Shown piece after piece: positions 40,181 through 52,019 of a stretch of 64,000 bases of DNA. The DNA comes from Fragilariopsis cylindrus CCMP1102 (Eukaryota > Bacillariophyta > Bacillariophyceae > Bacillariales > Bacillariaceae). The notes under the pieces were generated by a model. It had not been told where the DNA came from. It saw only the letters and a program-made list of their open reading frames with translations, and ran no database searches. The position numbers and the translations under genes are program-made. The stretch is from the NCBI GenBank assembly GCA_900095095.1, contig FMBT01000403.1:1-64000 (forward strand), in the 5' to 3' direction. How positions within the stretch are numbered: position 1 is the stretch's first letter; the number at the start of each line of letters is the position of its first letter.

Positions 40181-42217
40181 GATTTATTTTTAAATTTTAT
40201 ATATTGAAAATGACCGCGATTCTTATATTATATTCGACGACGACAAAAATTCTTCTCCGATTTGTGTTTTAAACCGCTAGCTACGACAATTTTTTCTTCT
40301 TTTTGCTTTAGATGTAATTAAGTTATGATATATGTTCCTGTTCGATGAAGGTGCACTAATTGGTAATACTGTATACTGGCGGCTTTACACAATTGCACTT
40401 TTGAACTTGGTAAAAAAAGTCAACAGAATCTTTGTCATGTTTTATGTTCCGATCAGTTTTACCGTAGAGTTAGTTATCAGTTTTGACAGTTTTTTTAATT
40501 TCATTTTTCGCTGTGTAACAATATTCGAATATTTTGAAAACAAACACGACCCGAAAGCCTTCCACGAATGAAAGGTACTACCTCAGTCCTTACCATAAAT
40601 CTGAAAAGCTCTGTCAACTTGAGTTTTGAAATTGACATTATAGATTGACCACTCATTTCTTATCATATCATGTTGTTGGTGCTTGGTGAGCATAATAGGT
40701 CCAGTGATGTCTAACAGTTGGCTATAATGTAGGTAGTGGACAGTACAATGCAACTGACTGGTTGAACTGGTTTTCCTAGCTGCTATGATATTTATACCAT
40801 TGTGTATACACATTGTTGAACATACTATTATTATTGTACATTCCTTCCTGAAATGTAGGTGTTTCTCCTCCTATTGCTGAAATCATAGAATGATGATTTA
40901 TTAGTGTTGTACCTACTGTGCCAACACTGTCACTCATTAATTGTCTCTGTTGCTGCTGTTAATGCTTACAATGTTGTAGTAGAAGAAGTAAGAAAAGTAA
41001 GTAAGTAAGTAAGTGGAAGGAGGTCGCTGCAATGGATGATGTTGGTGTTGTTGCTTATGCTTACAGTGAATGATGAAGAATCAACTCAGTCAGTTTCACC
41101 ACAGCCACACAACTCAAATCATGTGACTATTGTTTAGCATGCAATTCATATCTGTCTTGGCTAGATTCATATATACTCATAAGATCTTTACAACATTGTT
41201 AACTAACAAAAGCAAATCTTCACTAGTAGCTACCAAATCTTTGGTAAGATGATCTACCATAAAAGAAGGTAGTCATAATCAATTCTTTTGGAAAGTTAAC
41301 TTGTCTGCAATTCCTCCTTTCAATTGGGTAGCCATTTATTTGTATTATGATAGTATATAATGAGTTCTTCAGGATCCAACACTGAATTTTTGGCCCAGTT
41401 ATGTTTTTTTAGCTATATTATTGTATATATTGAGTTATTGGTTGCTAAGATTTCCATCTGATTCCTCTTCCTTAACACAACACACCATACTTATCTTCCT
41501 ATTTTTTTAGCATAATATTCTTTTTGTAACTTATTTTTGCTATTATTTCTGTCTACTTTCCTTTGCTATCTTCAGATAAAGGGGGGACCAGTATATGATG
41601 TATTATGCAGACAGCACTTTTCGTGCATTTATGGAATCGTTGACATAAATCCCGGATTGGAGAAAATTTACTGTCTTACATTTTTTTTGTCCAAATGAAC
41701 GTATTCTATGCGAGATATCAATTTGCTTTGTACTTGCATGTCTCGAGATGAGATTTGTGTGTACCAAAGTTTGGGAGTACATATTGAACTAATATGCATA
41801 TGTGCTTGCGATTGATTCAATATGCAAATTCTTTGATCTGTCCAAGAATAATGATATCGGCAATGTCGCTTGCTATCTTTCTGACCTATCACACGTACAC
41901 AACCCAGCTATAAACAACTGGTTTTAAATGATTTTCTAGATGGAAAAGTGTAGCACATGAAAGCAATCAATCAGTCATTGAAAGTGCCTTTTCTCCGGTG
42001 AAAAAGATAAGCTATATCAATTTACTTAGGTATGTAAGTCTACTCAATCATATTTCTGGTCGTCAAGTTTAATCTTAGCAAATTAGTAGTAATACCAGTC
42101 TGTTTGATATGGCAATAACATTTTGCTTAGTTAGTTATTGTAGGATAGCTTATTTAGCAAGTATTAATATTCTACCAGGTGTAATTATGGAATGATTAGT
42201 TACCTTTCTCGTCATAA
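40181..42217. other. 2-kb intergenic region
   Basis: No supported gene on either strand; short open frames here lack family features. A (GTAA)n-like run lies at about 40985-41015. The left end is the VPS4 promoter. Confidence 0.5.
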
Positions 42218-43119
42218 TCACAACGCAGAGGGACCACTACTCTTGCCTCTATTGGAAATTATGGAAAGATAAATTGTCCAGATAAAACTTGCCCCGTTTA
42301 TGAATAGAGGAATTAATTTCATCGGAATGGCGGAATAACTGATGAAATCTACAATCGGCCAGAATCCGACCCCCGCTAGCCATGCGCCTGGTAGATCATT
42401 ACGAATCTTATTCCACCAGTTTTGCAAGGTAAAGTCACCAGATTGAATTAGACTGGTTGCGAAAAAGATACAAGTAAAGGAAGGTCCAAAAATAAGTTGT
42501 CCCAAGAAGGCCTTGTAAAGTGTACTTGTTAAGCTGGTAGATGGCAAAAGTCGAAAGATCCATTCGTACCAATAGTGAGCTGCAGGACCAAAATAACATA
42601 GTCCAACCAATGTCGAAACAAGTGTCCTAGTCCAGTTCATTTTGCTACTAGAGCCATTAACATCATTAGATCCCTCGATTCTTTGAGCGAAATAATCAGA
42701 TAGGCCAAAGATGAGACCAGCGGTGTAACTCTTTGTAAGAATTGGTCGCAATTCCAATTGTTGAGAGTAGACCTTGCCAACACAAGCAAATCCAGCTACC
42801 AGCTTGGTCAATGCAGAAGGTGAGACTGCAACTGCTGCTTTATTTGTGGAAAATTCTGTCGTCGTCATCGGTGCTGCTTCTTCTTCTGATGATGATAACG
42901 TTGATCCCATTTCTGTAGTGATAGTAGCTTCAGTTTCCTGATCCCCCCACGTGGTATATTCAAGTCAGGTCTACGAGAGGAAATCCTTCTTGCGAATGCC
43001 ATATTTGCACGTTTTCCAAGAAGATTCGTTGTCGGTCCTGTGGAAGCGAAGGCTGCTGCTGAAGAAAACGACGAAAAACTCAAAAATACGGCAATCCGAA
43101 AAAGTAATGGAAAGATCAT
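42218..43119 (-). CDS. Mpv17/PMP22-family membrane protein with a frame-shifted plastid presequence
   Basis: The 230 residues from ATG 42910 form an Mpv17-like channel-type protein: LRPILTKSYTAGLIFGLSDYFAQ, TLVSTLVGLCYFGPAAHYWYEW, KAFLGQLIFGPS, WLAGVGFWPIVDFISY and PLFINGASFIWTIYLSII, with four or so membrane spans. A second frame upstream starts at ATG 43119 and encodes a strong signal peptide followed by AAAFASTGP and a basic RRISSRRPDLNIPRGG, a typical diatom plastid presequence. The two frames meet at a run of six G near 42944-42949; one more G would fuse them as PRGG followed by DQETEATITTEMGST without a stop. The gene is therefore probably one plastid Mpv17-like protein with a 1-bp indel or assembly error. 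Without it, only the 230-residue form would be made. Confidence 0.75.
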
Positions 43120-44240
43120 TCTACAAATCGAGCTCGAAGAAGCTGACTAGTCTAATTGGAATGGGATGGAATGAATGTACAGTAGTTGCCTGGACTGTTG
43201 AATGTCTTATTATTAGTACTGTATCACGTTCCGATGTGATGTCAACAGCAAAATGTTTTGTTTGATCGGATCGGGGGTCGATGGTTGATGATAAATGATG
43301 ATTTGGATCTATTCAAGAGACCGTGCCGCACGAATCACGCGCACTCCTGTCTTGCCGTCATCAGTTCTTTTATGTCTATCCTTCAGATAATTGAACCGGC
43401 CCTAGCTTTGCTTGTAGATGCCAACTGTATCCAATTGATGCTAACGGGGACCCCATCCACAACTAAAACCACAGCATGTAGGAACTATGAGTAGGGTCCA
43501 GTCTTCTAGGTTGGATATATTATGATCATAAGTAGGAGAGTCCAAGAGAAGAGCTTGGACTCAATAGGAATCTTTGTGATCATCAAGTCTTCAGCTAATC
43601 ATTTCCTATATGACTGTATTGTTTGATCTATTTTGATTTCCTTTTTCACCACAGTTGCATAATGACGACAACTGTACTTTATCTCATTGGGAGTGGTCAA
43701 CTAATTGCAGGAATGCTTGAGGAATTCAGAAGAAACCATTATAGATAATAATATTGATATTTAATTGAACTTCTCCCGGCAAGTGATAAACATAAACGGC
43801 CCACCACTACACACAAAGATCCATCACCCTGTTAGGGACACAAGTAATCTATGTTAGTCTAGTTCTCTATGTTGCTAGAAAGATTACAAGGGTGTCTAAT
43901 ATTGGACATCCCTGGGTTCTTCTTCTCTTCCTGTTTGTTCTCATTTTACTGGTAATAGTTCTTATGGTTGTCTAGTATCGGAAATCTGTAGAACTTCTTC
44001 TCTTTTCCTTCATTTTTCTTTATACCTCTCTTCTCTCTATTCTCTAATTTCTTTCCTGTCTGTGATCTTTTCGTGTACTTCATGTCGCGTTCTTGTCGTG
44101 TTCTTATTATGGTAATTTTCTTATTCGCGTTGATTTCGTTTTTGTGTAGTTAGTCTAGCATTTGTCTCGCATTCTGGACTTGTTCTTATAGTACTTTCTT
44201 ATTCTTCTCTAATTTTCTGTCTCATAATGGTGTGCTTTGT
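43120..44240. other. intergenic, about 1.1 kb, right end pyrimidine-rich
   Basis: No gene is supported. A 7-bp stem hairpin (GTCCAAG...CTTGGAC) lies at about 43540-43561. About 43920-44240 is strongly T/C-rich on the plus strand and begins soon after TGTTAGGGACAC at 43833; this could be a decayed LTR or leader but no second copy is in the window. Confidence 0.4.
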
Positions 44241-44252
44241 GTTATATTATGT
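44241..44252. repeat. target-site duplication of the truncated LINE, left copy
   Basis: GTTATATTATGT is repeated exactly at 44651-44662. Confidence 0.75.
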
Positions 44253-44650
44253 CTTGTCTTGTCTTTTTGTGTCAAAGACCAAGGTATCGAGGAAGGCAAT
44301 AACCAGACAACGTGTACCACCAAAAAGGATGCCAAAAAATCCATTGACAAACATACTCAACCGGCAGAGATAAGAAAGAATCATCAAACAGAGTCATCAC
44401 TACAATGAACACCAAAACCAAACAGAATAATCCGATGACAAAAATGTTCAAAAATGTAGAAAAGAGAAGATCTACTAACAAAACAACAACAATAAGCAGG
44501 TGGAAGAGCAGAGACTTGAGGATAGACACGGAGATGCACAATCCCCACCAATTTAGACAATACTAATATATAAATAATTGGCAGGTCAGCCATTGGCTCA
44601 CTAGCCTTTCCTAGGCGGTGAAGGATGGCGCTGCAGCTTTTAATTAACAA
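44253..44650 (+). mobile_element. 5'-truncated, decayed LINE copy related to the 19-29 kb element
   Basis: The plus strand encodes the basic C-terminus of an ORF2 protein related to the full-length LINE: TKVSRKAITRQ, MPKNPLTNILNRQR, then in another frame KKESSNRVITTMNTKTK and KRRSTNKTTT, matching VSRK, NPLTNVFKRLRKKRSSSRVI and KKRSTSRA there. One base change of frame separates the two parts (near 44368). The 3' end (AATAATTGGCAGGTC... CAGCTTTTAATTAACAA) resembles the 3' UTR of the full-length element. A 12-bp target duplication flanks the 398-bp remnant. It is a different, older family member, not a fragment of the same copy. Confidence 0.8.
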
Positions 44651-44662
44651 GTTATATTATGT
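44651..44662. repeat. target-site duplication of the truncated LINE, right copy
   Basis: Exact copy of 44241-44252, just after the conserved LINE 3' end. Confidence 0.75.
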
Positions 44663-44706
44663 GAAGTTTTTAAAGATCCATTTTTCCCACCGCTGTACGC
44701 CTATTT

Positions 44707-44736
44707 GCGCGATAGAAAAGCGCACCCCAGAATTCA
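44707..44736. repeat. left arm of an inverted repeat around the tRNA gene
   Basis: The core CGCGATAGAAAAGCGCACCC is found in inverse complement at about 45265-45290 with one mismatch over about 25 bp. Confidence 0.7.
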
Positions 44737-44803
44737 TAATTCTTTTCGAACTATTTGACAAAATGGATGAAAATTGGATGGAAACAAAAAGGATGAGCCC
44801 AAT

Positions 44804-44886
44804 GCATTCTGGGGGATTCGAACCCCCGCATACAACGTATAGTGCATCTTAAGTGCAACCCCTTAGACCAACTCGGGCAAGAATGC
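44804..44886 (-). tRNA. tRNA-Leu (anticodon UAA)
   Basis: On the minus strand GCATTCT and AGAATGC form a 7-bp acceptor stem, GTTGGTCTAAGGGG is the D arm, and the anticodon arm has loop CTTAAGA, which places TAA at positions 34-36 with T33 and G37. A long variable arm (ATAC GTT GTAT stem-loop) is typical of type II leucine tRNAs. The T arm is a perfect GGGGG TTCGAAT CCCCC. The gene is 83 nt with no intron. Confidence 0.92.
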
Positions 44887-44892
44887 TGTCAT

Positions 44893-45264
44893 CTTTGTTG
44901 CTAAAATTGCATCCATGGTAGCATATAAATTAGCCATGCAATTAAAGGCGTCCATAGAGAATGGGAACAATTTACAGTAAGTGCCTTTTACTACACAGTT
45001 GGAACTTTTGCTATGTAGCTAATCTCCCAGGAGATACATTACAAAGTTCTGAGCCTTCTCGTCTGCATGATATCGACGAATTGAGCCTAAAAATCTGGAG
45101 GAGAAGAGCTGAACTTCCTCAAATCGGAAGCAGGAGGCAACGTCGAAATTGGAGGGCTCGCAAATGCCATACTTAAAAACTGGGTTGTCAAAGAAGATTT
45201 TGATATCAGCACGAAGGACTTACGCCATCGTCAAATCGAATCAATCATGAATGTTGCGGTTTGA
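44893..45264 (+). pseudogene. broken coding remnant of unknown origin
   Basis: Fragments of open frame on the plus strand read AVIFVAKIASMVAYKLAMQL, then SSEPSRLHDIDELSL in one frame, and KSGGEELNFLKSEAGG followed by GLANAILKNWVVKEDFDIST in the next, ending at a stop at 45262-45264. The shift coincides with a run of five A near 45090; four A would keep the frame. The amino-acid composition looks like real protein, but I do not recognise the family. It sits between the tRNA gene and the right arm of the inverted repeat. Confidence 0.35.
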
Positions 45265-45291
45265 TTTCTGGGGTGCACTTTTCTATCGCGT
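45262..45291. repeat. right arm of the inverted repeat around the tRNA gene
   Basis: Contains CTGGGGTGCACTTTTCTATC followed by GCG, the inverse complement of 44707-44736 apart from few mismatches. Confidence 0.7.
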
Positions 45292-47340
45292 AAGATTGGT
45301 CGACGTTTAAAAACGAAGATTTAGCTAACGTTACCTTATCTTCTACTATTTAGAATTGTATGGCTCTATCAATCAATTTACAATATAGTAGAAAGACTAA
45401 CACTGAAAGTAGACATACTGGAAGTAGAGCTAAATTGTAAATGCACTTTATAGTATTCATCACTATCATGCTTGATATTCATATTGTTGCATTGTTCACA
45501 AGTTGGACCAGACCAAAAGGGAAATTTTGCTTGATTTCCCCCACCATCTTTGCAACACCAAAATGAGTACATGCATACATACATCAAGTCATATATTTGA
45601 TTTCTACACCAAAAGGATGACCTAGTTTGCTACAAACCATGTTGACTATGCATGGCGATCTAATTTTGTTCTCGACAAGACCAACTCGTATATCACGTTA
45701 ACAAGCACATCATGTCTCCGAGACGTGTGCCATTCATGGTAGTCGACGCCGATCGATCGATCGATCGATCACATAATCGGTCAGTGTTGACCGATGTTAT
45801 TAAGACAGAGGATTTTATGATGTACTGTACTACACCGAAGCATTTTGATTCAGAAATTCCTCGTTCGTCAGTGAGAAAAAAATATACCGATGGAATACTG
45901 AAAAGGAGATAAATTGGAAATAGAGTTGCAAAAGTAGATGGAGTGCGAAATGAAATAAAACAGAAAAAATGAGATGATGATACAGTAGTTGTTGGGTTGT
46001 TTTGGATTTTTTACAATGATGTTGAACGTTGGATGGTTGCGATGATAATCATGTAGCAAAGGATGGGGGTACCGTGTGCTGATGTATAATAATATTATTA
46101 TTCCAATTGTCCAATTGTTTGTTTACAAGTATATCTATACAGATGTATTACTGCCTCATCAAAAATATGTTTTCACTCTCTTTGAGACAAAAAAAATGAC
46201 TGAAATCCATCAATCACTTTTTTTGTTGATTCCCATCGTGTTCTCAAACTTTAAATAATTATCATCGGCAAAATAGTAAAATCTGCATGGTCAAACAACT
46301 TGAAACTAACCCCACATCATTATTCATCATTGCATTTTGAATTCCATCAACACAAACGCAACTCAATCAGTCCAACACAGTGCATACACACACACACACA
46401 CACACACACAAGCACAATTGACTTGAATTATTATTATTGGTATCATCTCAGTGCTGATTTTTTGTTTTTGTGCCTTGGAAAATTGTGGTCTGATTCAGAA
46501 ATTATTCGCTCAGTTGTTAAAAAAAGGGACTTCTCAGTCCCTATTTTTGGGTTGCGATGAATCGTTTTCGTCATTGGCGGAACGAAAAAGTAATAACTTC
46601 AAGTAGTAGTGATGCAGTTAATAGCAGTAACTTAGTACGTACGGTAATAACTTACAATGAATGACGGGGAATAAATAATAGTATATACTTTCAACCCGTA
46701 ACTTTTTTTTCTTCTTTCCACTGACTCGATCAATAAATCTATCTGATACAATATATCTTGATTATCAATCAATCATAATGTTTATTTCTTAGCTTGGCTT
46801 AATATTTCATCTTCGTTCATCTCTGTCATATCTCCACATCATTTGTCATCTTGTACTAGGAAACAGATATTATGTTTAGAAAGCAACACTTTTTAAAATT
46901 AAAATCCAAAATCGGGATGCTTTTTTAGTTTGTCGTCAATACTGTGCGGTAACAGTTACAGCAATAGATTTTACGAATTAATTAATCGATGGCTTGCAAT
47001 GCACCCTCATCAATTTCGAGTCGTGGATAGATGATTTACTCGACTCACTCGATTTGATTTGCATATTCCCTCCATTCATTCGGAATGCATGTCATTTTTT
47101 CTCGTAATAAGTGCCGAGTACGCACGATAACACGTACAATTATCGTGATTTTCAAAATGACAGATTTGCATTTTATACGCGCCCACATAAATATTTTTTC
47201 TTGTGAAGAATGAATCAAGAATCAAAATATTTTTACCACCATTACCGGTACAACCCAAAGATATCACTTGACAAAAAAGGAAAACAACTTTACTTGCTTC
47301 TTGCTTGTTTGCTTCCGTCTAAACAAACAATAACGTAAAG
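45292..47340. other. 2-kb intergenic region
   Basis: No gene is firmly supported. An open frame of 66 codons at 45712-45912 has no recognisable features. A (GATC)n run is at about 45750-45770 and a (CA)n run at about 46386-46412. The right end is the promoter of the HMGS-KS gene. Confidence 0.5.
46386..46412. repeat. (CA)n microsatellite
   Basis: An uninterrupted run of CA dinucleotides in non-coding sequence. Confidence 0.85.
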
Positions 47341-50300
47341 ATGTCTTCTTCAAACAGCAGCAGCAGCAGCAGCAGTAATATGAGTGTACTAGCGGTTGGA
47401 GCTGCTGTTGGTGCACTTGGTATGGCAGCAAAACGCCTATCGAACTCATCAATAAATAATATCATTGGCGGTGCCGGTGGTGAAGCAGAAGGACAACAAA
47501 AACAGCAACAACATCAACAACAGCAACAACAACAGCAACAGCAACAATCTAGTAATAATAATCAGAAAAATGTAGGAATACTTGCAATTGAAGTTTATAC
47601 ACCATCTACATATATTAGTCAATCAGATCTTGAAGAACATTCTGGTGTATCAAAAGGAAAATATACACTTGGTTTAGGTCAAGATGGACTTGGTATTACT
47701 GGTGATGCAGAAGATGTGAATAGTCTATCATTAACTGTGGTACATTCCTTACTTGAAAAGTGAGTATATACAAGCCAAGCACTAGTAGCATCAAAAATGA
47801 GAATGAAAATGAAAAAAATTGAGAAAATATATTTATTTTATCTTTCTTACTTTTTTTTTTGATTCTGATTGTGGTATATTTATATTTATTATTTGCCATC
47901 GAATTCTAATTGACTGATTTCTTATTTTGTCATCTGTTTATATTCTCGCTCTCACTCAACTCCATCGCTTCGTTTTTTGTAAATATATACCTCGTCGGAA
48001 ATAAATAAATAAATTAAATTTATTAAAGATATGAAATTGATCCATCTGAAGTTGGTCGATTAGAGGTTGGTACTGAAACTTTAGTCGATAAATCAAAATC
48101 AACTAAAACTATACTAATGGATTTATTTCCAGGTAATACTAATATTGAAGGTGCAACTGTTATCAATGCATGTTATGGTGGTACTGCTGCGTTACTAAAT
48201 GCATTTTTATGGGTCGAATCGGATGGATGGGACGGACGGTATGCAATAGTTGTTGCTGCCGATATTGCTGCATATGCACGTGGTGGTGCACGACCAACAT
48301 CTGGTGCTGGTGCTGTTGCTGTTTTAATTGGACGAGATGCACCATTAATGTTTAATCCGAAAGAACGTGCAACACATGCTGCTAACGTATGGGATTTTTT
48401 TAAACCAGATCATACTGTTGAATATCCAACAGTTGATGGTGCATTATCACAAATTTGTTACTATCAAGCATTAGAAGATGTATATACAAGATTTTGTGAT
48501 AAATTAAATTTAACAATGTCATCAGAAGAAGAAGCATCATCGATGATACCAAACCCAACACACGGTGGAAAGGAAGAAAAAAAAGTTGATAATATTATTG
48601 ATCATAATGATCATCATAATGATACGCCACACGACGCAACTAGTCATGATTATTTTGTTTTTCATGCTCCATATAACAAATTAGTACAAAAATCTTTTGG
48701 ACGACTTTTCTTTATGGATGCAAGAAGAAAATATGAAACGACAGGAGAAATTTGTAGTAATAATGAAGAAGAAGAAGGTACGGGCTTTGATATAGAATTA
48801 TTAACAAAACCAATTGAAGAAACTTATACAGACAAGATATTGGAGGGTAAATTGAAAAAACAATCTGCGGCTGACTACAAGAAGCGTTTATCAGATTCTA
48901 ATATGGCTAGTAAACTTATTGGGAATACATATACTGCTAGTGTATTTATTGGACTAGCATCCTTAATCGATCGTGCCGGTGGACGTGGAGATTTAACACC
49001 AGGTAAATCAATTGCTGTATTTTCATACGGATCGGGTGCATTGGCAACAATGTATCGACTTTCAGTGTAAGTAACTAATACAGTACCAAACGAACACATA
49101 TGTGAAAGCAAAACATAAAAAGTAAACTAACTCTGACGTGTGTAAACTAAATCTTTCTGATATTGTTTAATCATACGATTTTCTTCTTCTCTTCCACATC
49201 TGAGTAGTCGTGAACCTTTATCTTCACGATTCTCTATCGAAAAAATGGCAAGTAATCTTAAATTGATGGATCGGTTGGCAACACGCGAAAAAGTTCACCC
49301 TAGTGAACTTGATCATGCATTGGAAACTAGAGCACGGATGCATCGTGCTGGGTCACCGTATTCACCTGTTTATCCTAACGTCGGGAGACTATTTCCTGGT
49401 ACATACTACTTAAATGGTATCGATTCTAGTTGGCGAAGAACATATTCAAGAGTTCCTTTGGATGCAAAGATGGATCCGCACGGAACACCTTTGGCTCCAC
49501 CCATCGTGATGCGTCACGCAAAGAGGGATCAAATGTCACATCCAGTGACAGGAAAATTACAAATTATTGCTTCAACAGAAGATGGCAATGCTGACAAGAT
49601 AACCGAAGCTCGTCGTCGTATTGCCTGTGTTATTACAGGTACTGCTGCTGGCCTTCCTGGTAATCCCGATGAGGTGTTTTCACCCGATAATATGAAACGT
49701 TTGATCCAGGCTGATTCGTGCATTCATCCCGTTAGTGGCGCATATAAAATGGCTATGTTAGAGAAGAATATTGTCCAAGTAAAGAAATTTCCCGATGGAA
49801 CATCGAAACGTATGAAGGTGGACACTGAAGCTGATGTTATCAAACTAGCGGGAGTATTGGGTGCATTTGACTTGTCTAAGTCGTATGGTGTACCTCGAGG
49901 TCTTGCAGAAACTATGGATATAGCAGCTCAAGTTGCGGTAGCGGCTGGAATGGAGGCACTCAAGTCAGCAGGGTTGGTCAGTGGCAAATCAAATGACCCA
50001 ACCGAATGGATGCTTCCAGAACAATATCGTGACAGTACCGGCGTCGTATACGCCTCGAGCTTTCCTGCTATGGATGCAGCAGTCGGTGAAGTAATGCGTT
50101 TCCTACAATCCAAGACTGTAGGGGCGGCTCCAACGATGCGACTAGTAACGGCTCTTAGAAGTCGTTTGTTACGAGCTTCTCCTGATAGAGAGCTTTCCGA
50201 AGACGACGAAGCTGCCTTTTCCCGTCTTGCAGCTAGAGCTGGCGAAACAGATGGCGCAGAAGGGAACGGTGAAAGTAAAGAATATGAATTTGATCGCAAA

Positions 50301-51197
50301 TTCCTTTTCCGTGTGCTAGTTCTCGGAAATGCTCAACTTGCACAGTTAGCCGGATGTAGAGGTCCAAATACACAAACCAACGCTGCATGTGCCGGGACTA
50401 CTCAAGCAATTGCCATGGCACAAGATATGCTAATTTCTGGACGAGCCGAACGTGTCGTTGTTGTTGCTGGTGACAATGCATCCGGTGAAACCTTATTTCC
50501 GTGGTTAGGTTCAGGCTTCCGAGCACTCGGTGCTGCAACTACCAAAGGCGTAGCCAAAGATGCAGCACTTCCATTTGATAAGCGACGATCAGGTATGATA
50601 CTGGGCGCAGGTGGGATCGGCATAGTCCTCGAAACAGAACTAAGTAGTCTAGAACGGCAGAAGAATTCCTTAAATCCGTTCGAAATTAAAGCAAGATTAC
50701 TTGCGACACAGTATTCCAATTCTGCTTATCATGGCGCTGCGCTTGATAGGAAACATATTGCGTCTGAGTTGAAACGATTCCTGAGCGATATAGAGTTAAT
50801 CCATGGTATCAGCAAGGCTGAAATTGCTACTCACGGAGTTTACTTTTCTCATGAAACATGCACGCATGCCTCAAGTGCAAGTAGCTGCTCTGGCAATGAA
50901 GTTGCCGCCCTGCGCGTTGCCTTCGGTGATGAGCTGCTCTCTAAGTTATTGATCCTTAACACTAAGGGATTTACTGGTCATCCAATGGGTGTTAGCTTCG
51001 AAGATGTCTGCGCTGTAGAAGTCCTCCTCCGTCAGACTGTACCTCCTATTCCAAATTACGCAGAAAGGGACGATTATCTCGGAGATTTAAAACTTTCTAA
51101 AGGAGGACCATATGCTTGTCGATACGCATTACGATTCGCAGCAGGATTTGGTAGTCAGGTGGTATTTGCTCTGTATGCGACAAGTCAATACGAATAA
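47341..51197 (+). CDS. HMG-CoA synthase fused to a beta-ketoacyl synthase domain, three exons
   Basis: Exons 47341-47759, 48029-49066 and 49208-51197 join through GT-AG introns of 269 and 141 nt to give 1148 residues. After an S-rich start, a hydrophobic stretch (about 14-30) and a poly-Q tract, HMG-CoA synthase starts near residue 78 (VGILAIEVYTP). Its active residues are present: E156 in GRLEVGTET, C188 in VINACYGGTAAL, H351 in FHAPYNKLVQKS. Its C-terminus (GTYYLNGIDSSWRRTYSR) is in exon 3. The same exon continues without a stop into a ketosynthase: RIACVITGTAAGLPG, C880 in TNAACAGTTQAIAMA, PFDKRRSGMILGAGGIGIVL, H1028 in ATHGVYFSHET and H1077 in GFTGHPMG. HMGS makes HMG-CoA from acetyl-CoA and acetoacetyl-CoA for the mevalonate pathway; what the KS does is unknown. 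Confidence 0.9.
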
Positions 51198-51555
51198 CGA
51201 TTAAAATTATATAAGACACTTATATTAGCTACACACTTTCACTAGTCTTCGTACAATGTTATAAAAAAGATAGTACAATTTTGATACGTTTTGATGCGTA
51301 CTTCACTGCCTTCTTATCGCACCTATTGCGAAGTCGTACTTTACTAGCTATAGCTACAATTCCAGTATTTGGAGCTTTGAAAGATTTGCCTATTTATCTC
51401 GTTCCCATTTCGAAGAAGAAAATATTTTTATTCTTAATCAATAATAATTATTGTAGCATAGTTAGCTTTAGTGGTCTTCACCACGAAATTTTTTTTTGCA
51501 AGATCCATTCAAACCATGCATGCGGGTGGTAACAAAAAATACTAGACGTGCTGTC
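51198..51555. other. intergenic between convergent genes
   Basis: The spacer between the HMGS-KS stop and the 3' end of the lumen-protein gene. No gene is supported. Confidence 0.5.
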
Positions 51556-51982
51556 CTACATTTCCTTCAGATCGAGATTTGCCATAATTTTTTTCAATGA
51601 GCTTTGTGCCAAAAGTACCGCCTTTTTTGATTCCTCAAGATACTTTAATACTGAATCCTTTCCACCTCCGGGGTTGTACTTTTAAGATGAGGGATGAATA
51701 TACAAATATTTCAGACGAAGGAATAAAAATGAGAATCCAAGAGCTATAACGATGAATAACGGATGACAAACGAAAATCGATGTATCGAATCGATTTAATG
51801 TTAAATAGGGAAAACTTGTAACTGACATACCTCGGCAAATTGACTGATGAAGGCCATACTATTTGAAATCGTCATGGCACTGTTATAATCTTCGATTGCC
51901 CCGAAGAATTCTTCCAGATCAATATCTATTAAGAAAAATAAAAATAATCCAAAGGAGAGGAACACGAATAATTAGAGAGATA

Positions 51983-52019
<37 letters not shown>

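Noticed and set aside
41579-41590. G-run (GGGGGGACC) in the 40-42 kb spacer as an element boundary
   Set aside because: No inverted or direct partner was found nearby.
43833-44240. Solo LTR beginning TGTTAGGGACAC
   Set aside because: No second copy, no clear CA end and no target duplication; only the pyrimidine-rich composition remains.
44985-45010. Very short GT-AG intron in the remnant near 44983 (GTAAGTGCC...ACACAG)
   Set aside because: About 22 nt is too short for a spliceosomal intron, and the region is broken by a further frameshift.
45712-45912. Small open frame of 66 codons with basic C-terminus
   Set aside because: Interrupted by a GATC simple repeat; no family signal and no conservation evidence available.
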